A stretch of 64,000 bases of DNA from Anaeramoeba flamelloides (lineage: Eukaryota > Metamonada > Anaeramoebidae): positions 7,192,001-7,256,000 of the forward strand of contig JANTQA010000032.1 in assembly GCA_027625915.1 (NCBI GenBank), given 5' to 3'. Under the pieces are notes generated by a model. The model was not told where the DNA came from. It ran no database searches and saw nothing but the letters and a program-made list of their open reading frames with translations. Shown piece after piece: positions 34,576 through 45,500 of the stretch (its first letter is position 1; the number at the start of each line of letters is the position of its first letter). A program made the translations under genes and the position numbers.

Positions 34576-36588
34576 CAATTTATTATTATGATGAGTCACA
34601 ATTTTTGAAATATATATTAAACTAAATTTCAAAATTTTCCACACAGCTAAAAAAGTCCAAAGAATCACAATAATACAATTTCATTCAAATTGGAAATAAT
34701 TTTGATTTTTGAAAAATATGAAAATCATTTTTTCATCTTTTAGTTTTTTTGTTTTCATTTCAATTTTTGAATTACGTAACTTGTTTTGGTAGATCAAAAT
34801 TTTTCCCAAATAATTGATATTATGTTAAAGTTGAGTTGTTCAAAATAGAAGATCTCAAATAAAATTATTCAATGGTATATCTAACCATTTGATAGATCAA
34901 TATTCCTAATAGAATTTAAACAAATTTAACAATGCATTTTTTCGTTTTGCTTTCTCCAAAATTTTTTAGCACACTCTTGATTTATTAGTGTTATAATTAT
35001 TAATTTTTTTGTTTTATTAGTATTGTAATTTATAAAAAAATTTTAGCATTTCAATTAGTGAAAGATTCTAATTTGGTATTTTATTCTTGAATTGATTAAC
35101 TAAGTTTTTTTTTTCACAAATCGAATTTTGGTGTGTTAAAACTTTTTAATTGGAGTTTAGAATTCATGCCTTTACAAATTATCTTTGAGATTAAGATATA
35201 AATACAATTACATTCAAAGTTTTGATTAATAAAAAATAAAACGAACTGAAATTATATTCCTTATTTAAAGTCCAAACACACAAGTAAAATTCCAACAAAT
35301 ATATCACTGGATAATGTTTTAATATTTGAACAAAAACCATATTTTCCTGTTTTTCAAGAGCAAATTTGAAACTAAATAATTTCTTTTCTAAATTTTATAC
35401 AAAAAAAAAAATTCATTGATTTATTTGATTAATAATTTACTTCATTCCAACACTAATACTTTAAAAATACAAAATTCAAAAAATGAAAAAGGTTATGCAA
35501 GTTAAAAAAAAAGATACTTCGGAAATATATGCAATGAAAACGCTACAAAAAGGAATGCTAGCCGATCACCAACAAATATCCCAAACAATGTCGGAAAGGA
35601 ATGTTTTAATGAGAGTAAGGCATCCCTTTTTAATTGGTCTTCAATACTCATTTCAAACGCCAGAAAAATTATATATGGTGCTTGATTATGCACCAGGCGG
35701 GGAATTGTTTCATCATTTAAGAGACGAAGGAAGATTTGCAGAATCTAGAGCTTGTTTGTATACCGCTGAAATTTTTTTAGGCTTGGAACATTTACATAAA
35801 ATGGATATTATTTATCGAGATTTAAAGCCAGAAAATTTGTTATTGGATAAAGCGGGACATATTCGAATCACTGATTTTGGTTTAGTAAAAATGGACCTTA
35901 ATAAAAAGCATGGTGGCAAAACAAATACATTTTGTGGTACACCAGAATATTTGGCACCAGAAATTTTACTAGATGAAGGATATACTTTAGCAGTTGATTG
36001 GTGGGCTCTTGGTAATTTTTATTTATTTATTTATTATTATTCTTATTGTTCTAATAATCAGTACTAAAGCATTACTCGTTCTCTGTTTTTAATAATCTAA
36101 CTATTGAAATTTTATTCATTCCAATGTTTCTAAAACCATTATCTTAAATAGGAATTTTAATTTATGAAATGTTAGTTGGAGTTCCACCGTTTTATGCAGA
36201 AGAGCAAAATGATGTTTATAAAATGATTCTCAAAGCAAAATTAAAAATACCTTTTTACATTCGAGATGATGCAAAAGACTTGATTACGAAATTATTAGAT
36301 CGCGATCCTAAAACAAGATTAGGCACGGAAGGCGCAGAAGAGATTAAAAAGCATCCATTTTTCTCTGGATTGGATTGGGAGAAGGTATATAATAAAGAAT
36401 ACACTCCAGAATTTGTACCTAAAATTTCAGATCTAACGGATGTTAGGAATTTTGATGAAGAATTTACTGACGAACAAGTCGTCGATTCACTAGTAACAGT
36501 TAGTGCAATAGGGAAAGTTAATGAATCAGATTTCAAAGGGTTTACATATATTGGTGAAATTGAAGGCATTGGAACAGTTAAAAAATAA
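29527..36588 (+). CDS. PH-domain AGC kinase of the Akt/PKB type, 5 exons, 442 aa
   Basis: Serine/threonine kinase expected to be recruited to membranes by phosphoinositides. Exons: 29527-29594, 29708-29756, 29899-30153, 35492-36011, 36152-36588. The N-terminal PH domain (about 5-105) has the basic first strand pair SGYLVKQGGRIKTWKKRWF that in PH domains contacts PIP3/PIP2. Kinase features: GRGTYGKV (118-125), catalytic Lys140 in YAMK, Glu159, YRDLKPEN (Asp234), DFG (252-254), activation-loop TFCGTPEYLAPE with Thr270 in the position of Akt Thr308, and C-tail hydrophobic motif FKGFTY with Thr429 as the likely second phosphosite. Domain order and length match Akt; a related PH-AGC kinase of amoebae is the alternative. 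Introns are 113, 142, 5338 and 140 nt. An in-frame TAA directly precedes the start. Confidence 0.94.
30477..31166. mobile_element. MITE family CTGATAAATTC, copy 1, interrupted by another MITE
   Basis: Ends CTGATAAATTCAAA and TTTGAATTTATCAG, flanked by TA on both sides. After removing the inserted element (30493-30951) and its TA duplicate, about 229 bp remain, collinear with the intact 230-bp copy at 31646-31875 (shared GAAAAAAGCATT, AACTTTGTAAA, GAGTTGTT and GGAAATTGAACTAAAAATTT). Confidence 0.85.
30493..30951. mobile_element. MITE family ACTGTTGAGAGAAAAAT, copy 1 (459 bp)
   Basis: Inverted ends of about 55 bp: ACTGTTGAGAGAAAAATCTT on the left and, read inverted, CTGTTAAGAGAAAAATGTTT on the right, continuing through AGAAAAAT(A/G)GTTGGACA. 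TA flanks both ends (30491-30492, 30952-30953). The host element before insertion reads ATTCAAATAAATATCT, matching the intact relative at 31646, so TA is the duplicated target. A near-identical inverted 459-bp copy is at 47234-47692. Confidence 0.9.
31329..31581. mobile_element. MITE family CTGTTATTTTCC, copy 2 (253 bp)
   Basis: Inverted with respect to the copy at 16289-16543, with ends CTATTATTTTCCAATTAAAA and TTAATTGGAAAATAACAG. CA on the left and TA on the right. Shared interior words include CTAGTTTATAAGTTGAAG and TCATTT(C/A)(T/G)(A)AA-type blocks. Confidence 0.75.
31646..31875. mobile_element. MITE family CTGATAAATTC, copy 2 (230 bp, intact)
   Basis: Ends CTGATAAATTCCAATAAATA and TTTATTTGAATTTATCAG with TA on both sides. 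Serves as the empty-site reference for the interrupted copy at 30477-31166. Confidence 0.85.
32767..32896. mobile_element. Inverted-repeat element, CRTTTTAAAAAAGT family, copy 3
   Basis: TATAGTCGTTTTAAAAAAGT at the left and CTTTACTTTTTTAAAACAGC at the right are inverted repeats that extend about 30 bp (AAAGACTAATTTTTTTAGAA against AAAGGCTAAAAATTTTATCA). About 130 bp, foldable into one hairpin. Confidence 0.7.
33370..33391. repeat. (TA)n microsatellite
   Basis: Uninterrupted TA dinucleotide tract of about 22 nt in kinase intron 3. Confidence 0.9.
33900..35165. repeat. Dispersed 1.27-kb repeat, copy A
   Basis: Fullest copy seen. Its left part (CACTTTATAACGTTAATTGG, TTTTTGGATCAAAATCATTT, TTAGTTGTTCTTGAATACTA) recurs at 39040-39680 and inverted at 50650-51360. 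Its right part (AAAGTCCAAAGAATCACAAT, AAGTTGAGTTGTTCAAAATA, TTCCTAATAGAATTTAAA) recurs at 37690-38225 and inverted at 60370-60800 and 43970-44300. No conserved ORF; T-rich runs dominate. Confidence 0.7.
34514..34574. repeat. (CA)n-(TA)n compound microsatellite
   Basis: About 36 nt of CA followed by about 22 nt of TA, inside the dispersed repeat copy A. Other copies of the repeat lack it, so it grew after that copy arose. Confidence 0.9.
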
Positions 36589-37307
36589 TTTTGAAAAATG
36601 TTTCTTCACATCTACTATTTTTATATTTCATTTTCTTATCCCATTAATCTATCTTTCTATTTTTTTTTTTTTTTTTTTATTTTTTTGGTTTATTTGTTTT
36701 TCTTTTACTAGTTTTATTTTTTTTGTTTCTGTTCTTAATTATTTTTTTTTTTTTTTTTTTTATTTGAACAATTTAATCTCAACTTTTTTTGATCTGAATT
36801 AAAAAAAAATACAAAAAAAAAATATTTTTTTAACAGTTAATTTATTATTAATTAAAACATATTTACAAAATTTGTTGAAAAACAACATTTTTTTTATTTT
36901 TGAAATAAAGTGTAACTCATATTAAATTTCAGTATACTCAAGAATTTCTATTAATTCTTTTTGTGATAAAATATTAGTAAAAAGCCAAATTTAACATATT
37001 TAGATATAAAATGATCGTAGTTTACTTTCATTACTGTTATATTCAGAATTTAATAATATTTTTTTGAACATAATCATCTATTTAATGAGTTTTTTATTAA
37101 AAGGAAAAACAATTTAAAAATATGTTTTTATTTGGAGAGTTAAAATTAAATTATCTACGAATTAAGGAGTACAGCCCCTAAAACTCCAAAAATATTACCT
37201 TTTATTGGATGTAAGGTTATGTTATATTCTTTCCGAGCACAATACTCCTCAACTTGATACTGATTTTTAATAATATTTCAAAAAGGTTATTTTTTGACAA
37301 AATACTA

Positions 37308-37503
37308 CAGTCAGTTTCAAATTTAAGATACAAAATTTAAAAAAAAAATAAGGCATAAAAAAAATCTCAAATTAAAGCACAAAATTTGTAATTCTACTAA
37401 AATAAATTGTAAAAAAAAAATTATTAAAATTTGTGCTTAATTTGAGAAATTTTTGTTTGTTAAATTTTTTTGAAAGTTTGTGCCTTAAAAGTAAAACTGA
37501 CTG
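37308..37503. mobile_element. MITE family CAGTCAGTTCC, copy 2
   Basis: 196 bp, ends CAGTCAGTTTCAAATTTAAG and CTTAAAAGTAAAACTGACTG, TA on both sides. Interior shows CAAATTAAGGCACAAAATT-like words in inverted order. Confidence 0.85.
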
Positions 37504-37689
37504 TATTTGAAAACTTCATTCTTCAAAAAAAGATATAGAAACTCTATTATTACATTAATCAAAATTAATAAATTAATATCTCTTGTATCAAATTTTTCAT
37601 CAAAGATCCAATGGTTAGAAAACTTAGGTTTTAAGGAAATTAAATAATAAAAAATTCAAAATAAAAAATACTTGAAATAAACTAAAATT

Positions 37690-38225
37690 AAAAAATTTCC
37701 TAATAGTTAAAAAGGTCCAAAGAATCACAATAATTCAATTTCTTTTAAATTTGGGAATAATTTTGATTTTTATAAAAATATTAAAATCATTTTTTGTTCT
37801 TTTAATTTTTATTTTCATTTAATGTTTTTTAATTAACTAAGATTGTTTCATTCAACCAGAAATTTTTTTCAACGATTTATATTATTTTAAAGTTGAGCTG
37901 TTCAAAATATAATAACTTTAATAAAATTAGTCTATAGTATCTAACAATTTGAAAGGTCATTATTCCTAATAGAATTTAAAGAAAGTTACCAAGACATCTT
38001 TTTTTTTTGGCTCTCTCCAAAATTATTAAATACACTAATAATTTATTTGTATTGATAATTATTTTTTTTGTTTTGGAGTATTGTAATTTATAAAAAAGTG
38101 TTAACATTTCAATTATTGAATATTTCTAATTTGGTATTTCTTCTTGAATTGATTAAATAAGTTTTTTTTTTTCAAAAAATGAATTATGGTATGTTCAAAA
38201 TTTTGCTTTGGGGTTTAGTATTATT
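37690..38225. repeat. Dispersed repeat, right part (copy B1)
   Basis: Direct copy of 34640-35165: AAAGGTCCAAAGAATCACAA, AAGTTGAGCTGTTCAAAATA, TTCCTAATAGAATTTAAAG, and matching sequence through GGTATGTTCAAAATTTTG. Confidence 0.75.
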
Positions 38226-39039
38226 ATATAAATTCGGGTATCTTGTGTCATACTCTTAGAGTTTTTGTCTATGTTTTTTTTTTCAATTTAGAAGAAAAGA
38301 GTCTTATCATATATTTTGTCAAATCTTTGTTTTTTTTTTTAATTCTATATTAATATCTTTTTATTTTTTGTAATTTACAAAATTTGTTTGAAAATGAAAA
38401 AAAAAAAATCATAATTTGATACTTTCAAGTTAATTTTTTCCAAACAAAATAATTGTCAAATAGTAACAAATATGGTTCTATGGGTTGACTGATTTGATTC
38501 ATAGAGAATTAAAAACCCGATTATTTCTTTTAAAAAAATAAATTGCGATTATTTTTACACTTGAAGGTTTTGTTTTTTTGTTTCAATTTCTCCTTATTTC
38601 TTTTTAGTATATATTTTTTTTCAATGGCTTTAGTAATTTTGAATTTGCTTTTCCGTTTTTATTATCAAGTTTTTCATACTTTTTTCTTTCAATATTTTTG
38701 TATTAGCAAGTAATAATTTGGCTTTTTTTCATTTTTAGCTTTCTTCCAATATTAATAAAATACATTAATTGGCAAAGGAGGATTGAAAAAAATAAATTTT
38801 GGCAAAATTTAATTTCTAATGTATAATTATATTGATTTATCAAGAGAGGTAGATATTTGTTGGTTGTTATATTCAATTTTAACAATCTATTTATTTAATT
38901 TTATTTTTTTTAAAAAAAAAATTCAATCCTGATTAATAATTTGTCTAAGTTACTAGTAGATAAAACAAAAAAGATATCTGGAAAGAAAAAAATGAATTAG
39001 GTTTTGATCGAATTATCAAAAATATTTTTTTAAAATAAG

Positions 39040-39680
39040 CAATTTTTCAAAAAAGTTGACTCACTTTATAATGTTATTGGAAGTTTTTTTGAGCGTTTAT
39101 TCCAGTATTCTTATCAAATAAATTTTTTCAAATTTTCAGATCAAAATTATTTTTTTCGAATTTCTCAAATTTTTGTTTTGCTTTTTCAAATTTTTGTTTT
39201 TCTTTTTCTTTTTTTTATTCAAATTTTTGTTTTTGTTTTTCTTTTTCAATTTCTTTGTTTTTCTTTTTTTTTTTTTTGATACTTATTTTTTTGAAAGATC
39301 TAATTGAAAAAAAAAAAAAAGTTCTACGAAAAGACTAATAATTATTAAGAAAAATCGAGACAAAGTAATTTCCTATAAAATTTTGTTATTTAATAGCAAA
39401 AAATATTTGTTTTTAACTTTTTTCCATAATAAAAAATCAGTAATTCTCTTTTCAAAAATTGCAACTCACTTTTTTTTTAACGTTTTGAAACTATTGTATT
39501 TCATTTTTAAAGTATCAGGATTTTATAAATTTTGAATGATTTGAATGTGAATTATAAATCAGAATTGATTATTAGTTGTACTTGAATATAAATGAAATAT
39601 TTTTTTTTCAATTTATTATTTCAGGTGAGTCACAATTTTTGAAATCAAGTATAAAACAATTTTTAAAATTAATTTCAATA
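39040..39680. repeat. Dispersed repeat, left part (copy B2)
   Basis: Direct copy of the 33900-34620 part: GACTCACTTTATAATGTTAT, CAGATCAAAATTATTTTTTT, TTATTAGTTGTACTTGAATA and GTGAGTCACAATTTTTGAAA. Its order relative to B1 is reversed compared with copy A, so two separate fragments or a rearrangement are needed. Confidence 0.7.
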
Positions 39681-39844
39681 GTTTTGAGTGTGTTTTACAA
39701 TAAAATTGTGAGTAAGGGATATTATATATTAAAAATGTTCCCAATTTTAAGTTTAATTAACAATTTGAAATCATTTAACGAACATTTATAATTATTTTAT
39801 TTTATTTGATTTTTGAATTGAAAAAATTACTTTACTGTTATATA

Positions 39845-40420
39845 GGGTTTATTTTTCCAGAATTAGAAAGAATAGAGTATAATTTGATATTCCACTAAAA
39901 TATTTTAAATATTGGAAAGAACCCACTATTTTTTTTACAATTTTAGAAATTATAGGATTTTTCATTATATTTCTTGTTATTTCTCAAATATAAAAAAAAC
40001 ACTATTTGGATTTTTCCTAAATTAAAAAGCAGTTAATAAAATCTTTTATTTTGCTCGATTCTTTTGAATTCTGGAAAAATTCTGATGGATTTACTTGATT
40101 TTTTTGTTTATTTAGAAAATCATTAGATTTTCGTTAATCTTTTTTGATTTTTCGATTTATTTGTGAAGTGTTAAAGGTTTTTTTGCTTTTTGAAATAAAC
40201 AGAAAATTTATTAAAATTTTCTGTTTATTTCAAAAATTAAAAAAATCCAACAAAAATCTACTAATTTTCTAAATAAATAGAAAATTCAAGTAAACCTAAA
40301 GAAAATCAATATATTTTCAAGATAAAATAGAAAACATTAAAAAAAACCCAACAACAATTAACAAATAAAACTGAAAACCTTAAGAAAACTTGGCACTTGG
40401 CGACACTTTATGGAATTTTC
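39845..40420. repeat. Hairpin repeat cluster R3
   Basis: Two copies of the palindrome module (about 39850-39920 and 40009-40080, the latter ending TTTTGAATTCTGGAAAAA). A perfect hairpin follows at 40187-40236, then an array of AGAAAATTTAG/AATAAATAGAAAA words and an ACTTGGCGACACTTTATGG word near 40400. Confidence 0.7.
40187..40236. repeat. Hairpin with perfect arms of about 23 bp
   Basis: The arm GAAATAAACAGAAAATTT and its exact reverse complement AAATTTTCTGTTTATTTC are separated by a 4-nt loop; pairing continues into the flanking T and A runs. Confidence 0.85.
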
Positions 40421-41852
40421 ATTGATTTTTCAAGTTTTTTTAAGATTTTTTCAAAAGATTTAATGGTTTATTTTATTATGTACTAATTGTAAGATAAAAA
40501 ATGACTTTTTTTTTTATATTTATTATTAAGAGTGTCTGACATTTTTTTTATATTTGTACTTATAAAGTTTTTATAAATTGCCATTAATATTATGTATCCA
40601 TGAAAATCGATAATAACACAATTTGAAAGCCCAAAAGCGAAATTTTAGAAAATCTTGATAACTATAAAGAATTCTGATAAATATCAAAATATATCATAAG
40701 TTTCAAAAAATCAAAAGATTCAATAAAATTTTGTTAATATTACTAAAATCATGATTAATATCAAAATAAGCTTATTAAAAATGAATTGTAATATAATAGT
40801 TGATTTTTTTAGGCTAATTCAAAGAAAATTTTTAAAAAGAAGTGTTGAAATACATAAAAAAATTAATCTTCAAAAAAAATACAAGAATAAAATCCATTTC
40901 AATTAAGGGTCAGATAAAAATTTGCATTATATTTTGTTTGATTTTGTTGAAAGATCAATTTCCATAAACGACAGTAATATCTAAGGTTAAATTAATAGTT
41001 TTTAAGTGAATCACGGTATGATATGTCTCAATTAATAAAAAGGAATTTCGTCTTACTTAACATATATACACTCTTTTCAGAATGTACTTTATTAAAACTT
41101 TACCATTCAGTACCAAGCGTAAAGGGGATAGAATATCTGTTATAAGTTTTTACAAAAAGTTTCACAATAATATAACCACATTATGTCTTATTATTAAGAT
41201 CCTATCGGTAACCCGTTTTCTAGTTTTTTTCTTCTTCTCATATCTCTGTATCTTTTTATTGCACTGAAAACAACAACTAAACTTCGAAGGTTTTAAATAT
41301 TTTTTTAAAATAATTCAATAAACAGAAGTAAAATTTCATCTTTCTTCTTTTTGGATATTTAAACTTCTCAAATCGGATAATAACCTCCATGTTTTTTAAA
41401 AAACAGATCTGTCTTCGATTCAAGTAAATTTTCCAGAAGGATTTTTTTAAGTATGATAATAAAATTTATTTGAGATTTTATATTTTTATAAACATTTATT
41501 CTTTAGAAAAACATTTTTTTCCATACAAAAAAAATCTCATCAAGATTATAAAGCTTTTTGTCTTTCAAACCTTTCAAACATTTGGAGACACTTTACAACT
41601 ATTTTAAAGATTTTCATATTTTTTAACAGAAAAAGTGTTGTAAAAGTTAAAATATTTTGTTTACAGTAATTTTAAAACATAAAATTTTCTGTATTATTGT
41701 GATTTTTGGATTATGAGGGGTTTATGTTTTTTTGTCATAATGTTTAATTAATTATGATTTTGGTATATTATCATGAATTTCTTACTGATATCTTATAACC
41801 CATATTATCATCATAACTTCATTCATATCACGGATATTTTTATTTTTTCTAT

Positions 41853-42045
41853 GGCTAGTTCCACTTTTAAGGCAAAAAATTTGAACGAAATTTAAGGCAC
41901 AATAAAAATTTCAAATTAAGGTTCAAAATTAAGATTCAAGTAAAATTATTTGCGAATAAAAAAATTGCAAAGTTTGTACTTTAGTTTGAGATTTTTTTTT
42001 GCTCGAAATTTCCTTTAAAGTTACTGATATGAAAGTATAACTTTG
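41853..42045. mobile_element. MITE family CAGTCAGTTCC, worn copy 3
   Basis: Left end GCTAGTTCCACTTTTAAGG is clear. The interior AATTAAGGTTCAAAATT and the inverted TTTGTACTTTAGTTTGAGAT match the family. The right end is too changed to place exactly. Confidence 0.6.
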
Positions 42046-42582
42046 AAAAAAAGCAAACAAAAATTTTACTTCGTTTTCCTTTTTTTCTGTTTTATAAATA
42101 ATTTCTTCAAATAAGTGGAATTGTAAACTGATCTCTAATTTTACAAACGAAAATAATAATCAAGTGAAAATTTTTGTTTAATTTATTGTTGGAAAATAAA
42201 AAGGAATACCTTTTTACTATATCTTTTCAAATAGAAATTTTCAAGCAAATGAATTGAAATTCCTGTTCTCTATTTATTTGTTAGATTAGACACTTTTCAT
42301 TGGCGTTTGATGTGAAATCTCTTTATGAGAACTAAGGTATCCTACATAAAAGTATTTCTGAATAGAAAAAAAGAGAATCGACCTTAAATTTTCTCCCTTT
42401 TGAATTTCAAATGTCTGTATTAAAACACTAGAAAAACGACTGATTGAAATAAAAACTTTTACCGTTTTTGATGAAAAAAGGAGAATAAGAAAATGTTCTT
42501 CATGAGATGTGTTTGTGCACAATACAACACCAAACCTATAAATTGACAAAAAAAAAACTCATTTTTTTTCTCATTAATTCGC

Positions 42583-45500
42583 ATGTTAGAATCACAAAGT
42601 GATCAAAAAAAAGTAAGTACTTTAATAAGTGGAACGAGAGTGAATTTCTCTGTGTGGGACCAAAGTACACATTTTGTTTGCTCCGACCCAAAATTTACAC
42701 CTATGTATCACATCAAAAAACCACAAAAGATCGTTGCAGATAATAAAGGGAATATCTTGTTATGGACAAGAAACAACCAACTACATCTTACTTCAGAAGC
42801 CAAGATTATTAAAACCCTACCACTGGAAAAAGAAACAATCAAAAATATTTATGCAAATCGTTTACTCTTTTTAATTTTAACAGTATCGGGTAAAGTGTTT
42901 TTTCTTACATCCATGGATAGACACATTCTTATTCCGATAGTAGGTACCGCAACCGGAAACTACAACAAACTTCAACCAGTTCCCTTTTTTAATACAAGCA
43001 ATTTGTACGTTGATTCAATTGCTATGGGTGGCTGGACGAATTATTATCTTTGTAAAGGTGGTCAATTGTATGGGAATGGGCTCAATAGTGAAGGTAAATT
43101 TTTCTCCTTTTTATTGATTTTATTGTAAATGAAAAAAGTACTTAAGGGAGTAACCACAGGAAAGGAAAATTTTTCACTTTTTTGCAATTCTGAAGAGGAT
43201 CAGAAAATAACATCTTTTACTTTGGTTGTACTTCATTAATTTTTATTTATTTAAGGTACTTCATTCATTAGATTTTATAATTTTTTTTTCAAAGTCTCAA
43301 AGAAATTGCAACAATAGAATGTTGAGTTGAATTGCTTAAAATAGTGTTTCGAATGTTGAATGACTTATCTTTTGTCCTTATCTCAACATTCTATTATGGC
43401 ATTTAATTTTTTCATTTTTCTTTTCTCTAATCATTTTTGAGATTTTTTTAATCATGACAACAAAAAGCAATTAAGAAATTTTTTTTTATCTGTGACATTT
43501 AGAATAAATGGATTTTGTTTAAAATGAACAAAAACATTACAACCGAGAGAACCACAAACGAAAATACAAAGGTGGCTGAAATTGCTAGAAGGATTCCAAA
43601 ACATAATAATTATACCAAAACATATCTGGCTAGGATTTTAAATAGTTGAATTTGGTGGAATTGGTGAAGTGAATATGATGTTATTTTATCAAAATTTCAA
43701 CCACAAAATAGCTATAAGTTTTATTCTAAAGAATCTAAAATTATCTTCTCCCAAAAAAAAACTAAGTCCCATTCCAAAAATTTGTACACATCTAAAATCA
43801 AAAATTGGAAAACAAAAACTCAATTTATTATATTTTTCCAAAGGTAATATAAAATCACATTTAAGTAACATAGTATTAATGTTTTTATTAGTAAAACTTT
43901 TCATCCAAATAAAAGAAAACAATATAATACAAAAAAATAATAAACGAGTGTATCGAAAATAATGAAAGAGTTGAACAAAAAATTCATTGGTAAATTTGTT
44001 AAAATCACACATAATAATTGTTGATCGATCAAATGATAAGATACCATGTACCAATTATATGTGATTTTTCAATTTTTGAAACTCAACACAAACATTCTAT
44101 CAACATTTTGAAAAAATAATCCCAGATCTAAACGAAAGAGATTAGGTAAATTGAAAAAAACGAAATGTAAATAAAACAAAAAAGTACAAAAATGAAATAG
44201 TTTGTAAAATCTTATAAATTCCAAATTGAATGTCAAATATGGTATCGCTATTCTTTTGACTGTTTAAACTGTAGCGAAAATTTTGGAATTAAGTTTATCT
44301 AAATAGAAAAACAAATAAAAACTATTTTATCAATATATTCTCTTTTTTTTTTTTATTGTTTAACATTACTAAAAAATAAAATTAGAAATAATTTTTTAAA
44401 TAAATTTTTTAGAGAATCTACAATCACACTCCACTAAAATAAAATACTCTTATCTCATCTCTCTCAAATTTTTATCATGTCTTATTCTGTATCTACTCCC
44501 TTAAGTGTCAAAAGTTGGAAGTGTCATAGGTTTTCCAGGATTTAAAAGAATTAAGTACAATCTTTGATTTTTCTTTATACTTTTGAATTCTGGAAAGCCA
44601 CAGTAGCACATTTCTTGAGTTTTCTATTTATTTGGAAAATCAATAGATTTTCGTTAGGTTTTTTTTACTTTTTGAAATAAAATAAAAAACCTAAAAAAAA
44701 CCTAGAAAACTTTCGAGATAAAATAGAAAACCTCAAAAAAACCTCGAACACTTAACAAATAAAACAGAAAAACTCGTAAAAACCGCCTTTAGGTTTTTTT
44801 TTTTTAATTTAAAAGAATCGAGTAAAATCATAGATTTTGCTCAATTCTTTTGAATTTTGGAAAAGCTAGGCACTCTACGACACTCTACGGCACTTGACTA
44901 CACTCTTTGTTAGGTTTACCAAAATTTTAAAGAATGGGAAAAAATAAAAAATTCTACTCAATTCTTTATGTTTCCTTAAAACGGCCGTTAGGTTTTTATC
45001 AATTCCGGAAATAAAACGGAAATTTCAAATTTTGGTTTTTTTTTTTGGAAATTTTTGAATATTGGTCAATACAAATCTAAATTCAAATTTAACTTGAAAA
45101 GGTTCGAAAATCAAAATCCTATACTGACTCTTACTTCCTATTTCATATTCAAGTATTCCAGAGTTGACGAAAATGGTATAAATATACTTTCAGATAGAGT
45201 AGAACGTAAGGAGAGTAAGAGGGAAATAAATAGCTTTTTAAGGGATTAGCCTCGTCACCATAAATTTGCCTATAATCAAATTATGTTGTAATTGTGTTTA
45301 TATGGTATTAGTTACTGGACGATTCCAATGACTCTAAAAAATCTATTATAAAAATTATTGACAATACGTTATTGGGTTTTTTGCTAATGGATCACAATTT
45401 AAAAATTATCATTTTGGAAATTTTTTTTTCAATTTCAATTCTAAAATCAAAAAATAGAAACCCTAAAATAATCATCAAGAGGTATTTAATAATTCATATT

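Larger units (their letters stand above)
30154..35491 (+). other. Kinase intron 3 (5338 nt), packed with mobile elements
   Basis: Splits the glycine-rich loop (GRGTYGK|V). It contains four or more MITEs in the first 2.8 kb, one nested in another, then (TA)n at 33370-33391 and the 1.27-kb dispersed repeat copy A. Starts GTAACT, ends AAAAAG. No nested gene recognised. Confidence 0.85.
36589..42582. other. Intergenic region between the kinase and the RCC1-BTB gene
   Basis: Poly(T) tracts follow the kinase stop. The rest holds a MITE (37308-37503), two parts of the dispersed repeat, hairpin cluster R3 and a worn MITE near 41853. The last 500 bp should contain the RCC1-BTB promoter. The minus-strand ORF at 42286-42549 ends 34 bp before that gene's ATG and has no motif. 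Confidence 0.6.

Noticed and set aside
36255-36569. 104-codon minus-strand ORF
   Set aside because: Antisense of the last kinase exon, whose protein is unmistakable.
41082-41267. 61-codon ORF, plus strand
   Set aside because: No motif, hydrophobic Phe-rich tail from T-runs; could not be supported.
42286-42549. 87-codon minus-strand ORF just upstream of RCC1-BTB
   Set aside because: Occupies the expected promoter and 5' leader; no domain. Would need transcript evidence.
43669-44054. Overlapping ORFs on both strands in the 1365-bp element
   Set aside because: They cross the inserted dispersed-repeat fragment and show no transposase motif.
45055-45249. 64-codon ORF in the RCC1-BTB intron (RVDENGINILSDRVERKESK)
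   Set aside because: Looks somewhat protein-like but matches nothing I recognise and directly abuts a dispersed repeat; not enough for a gene call.
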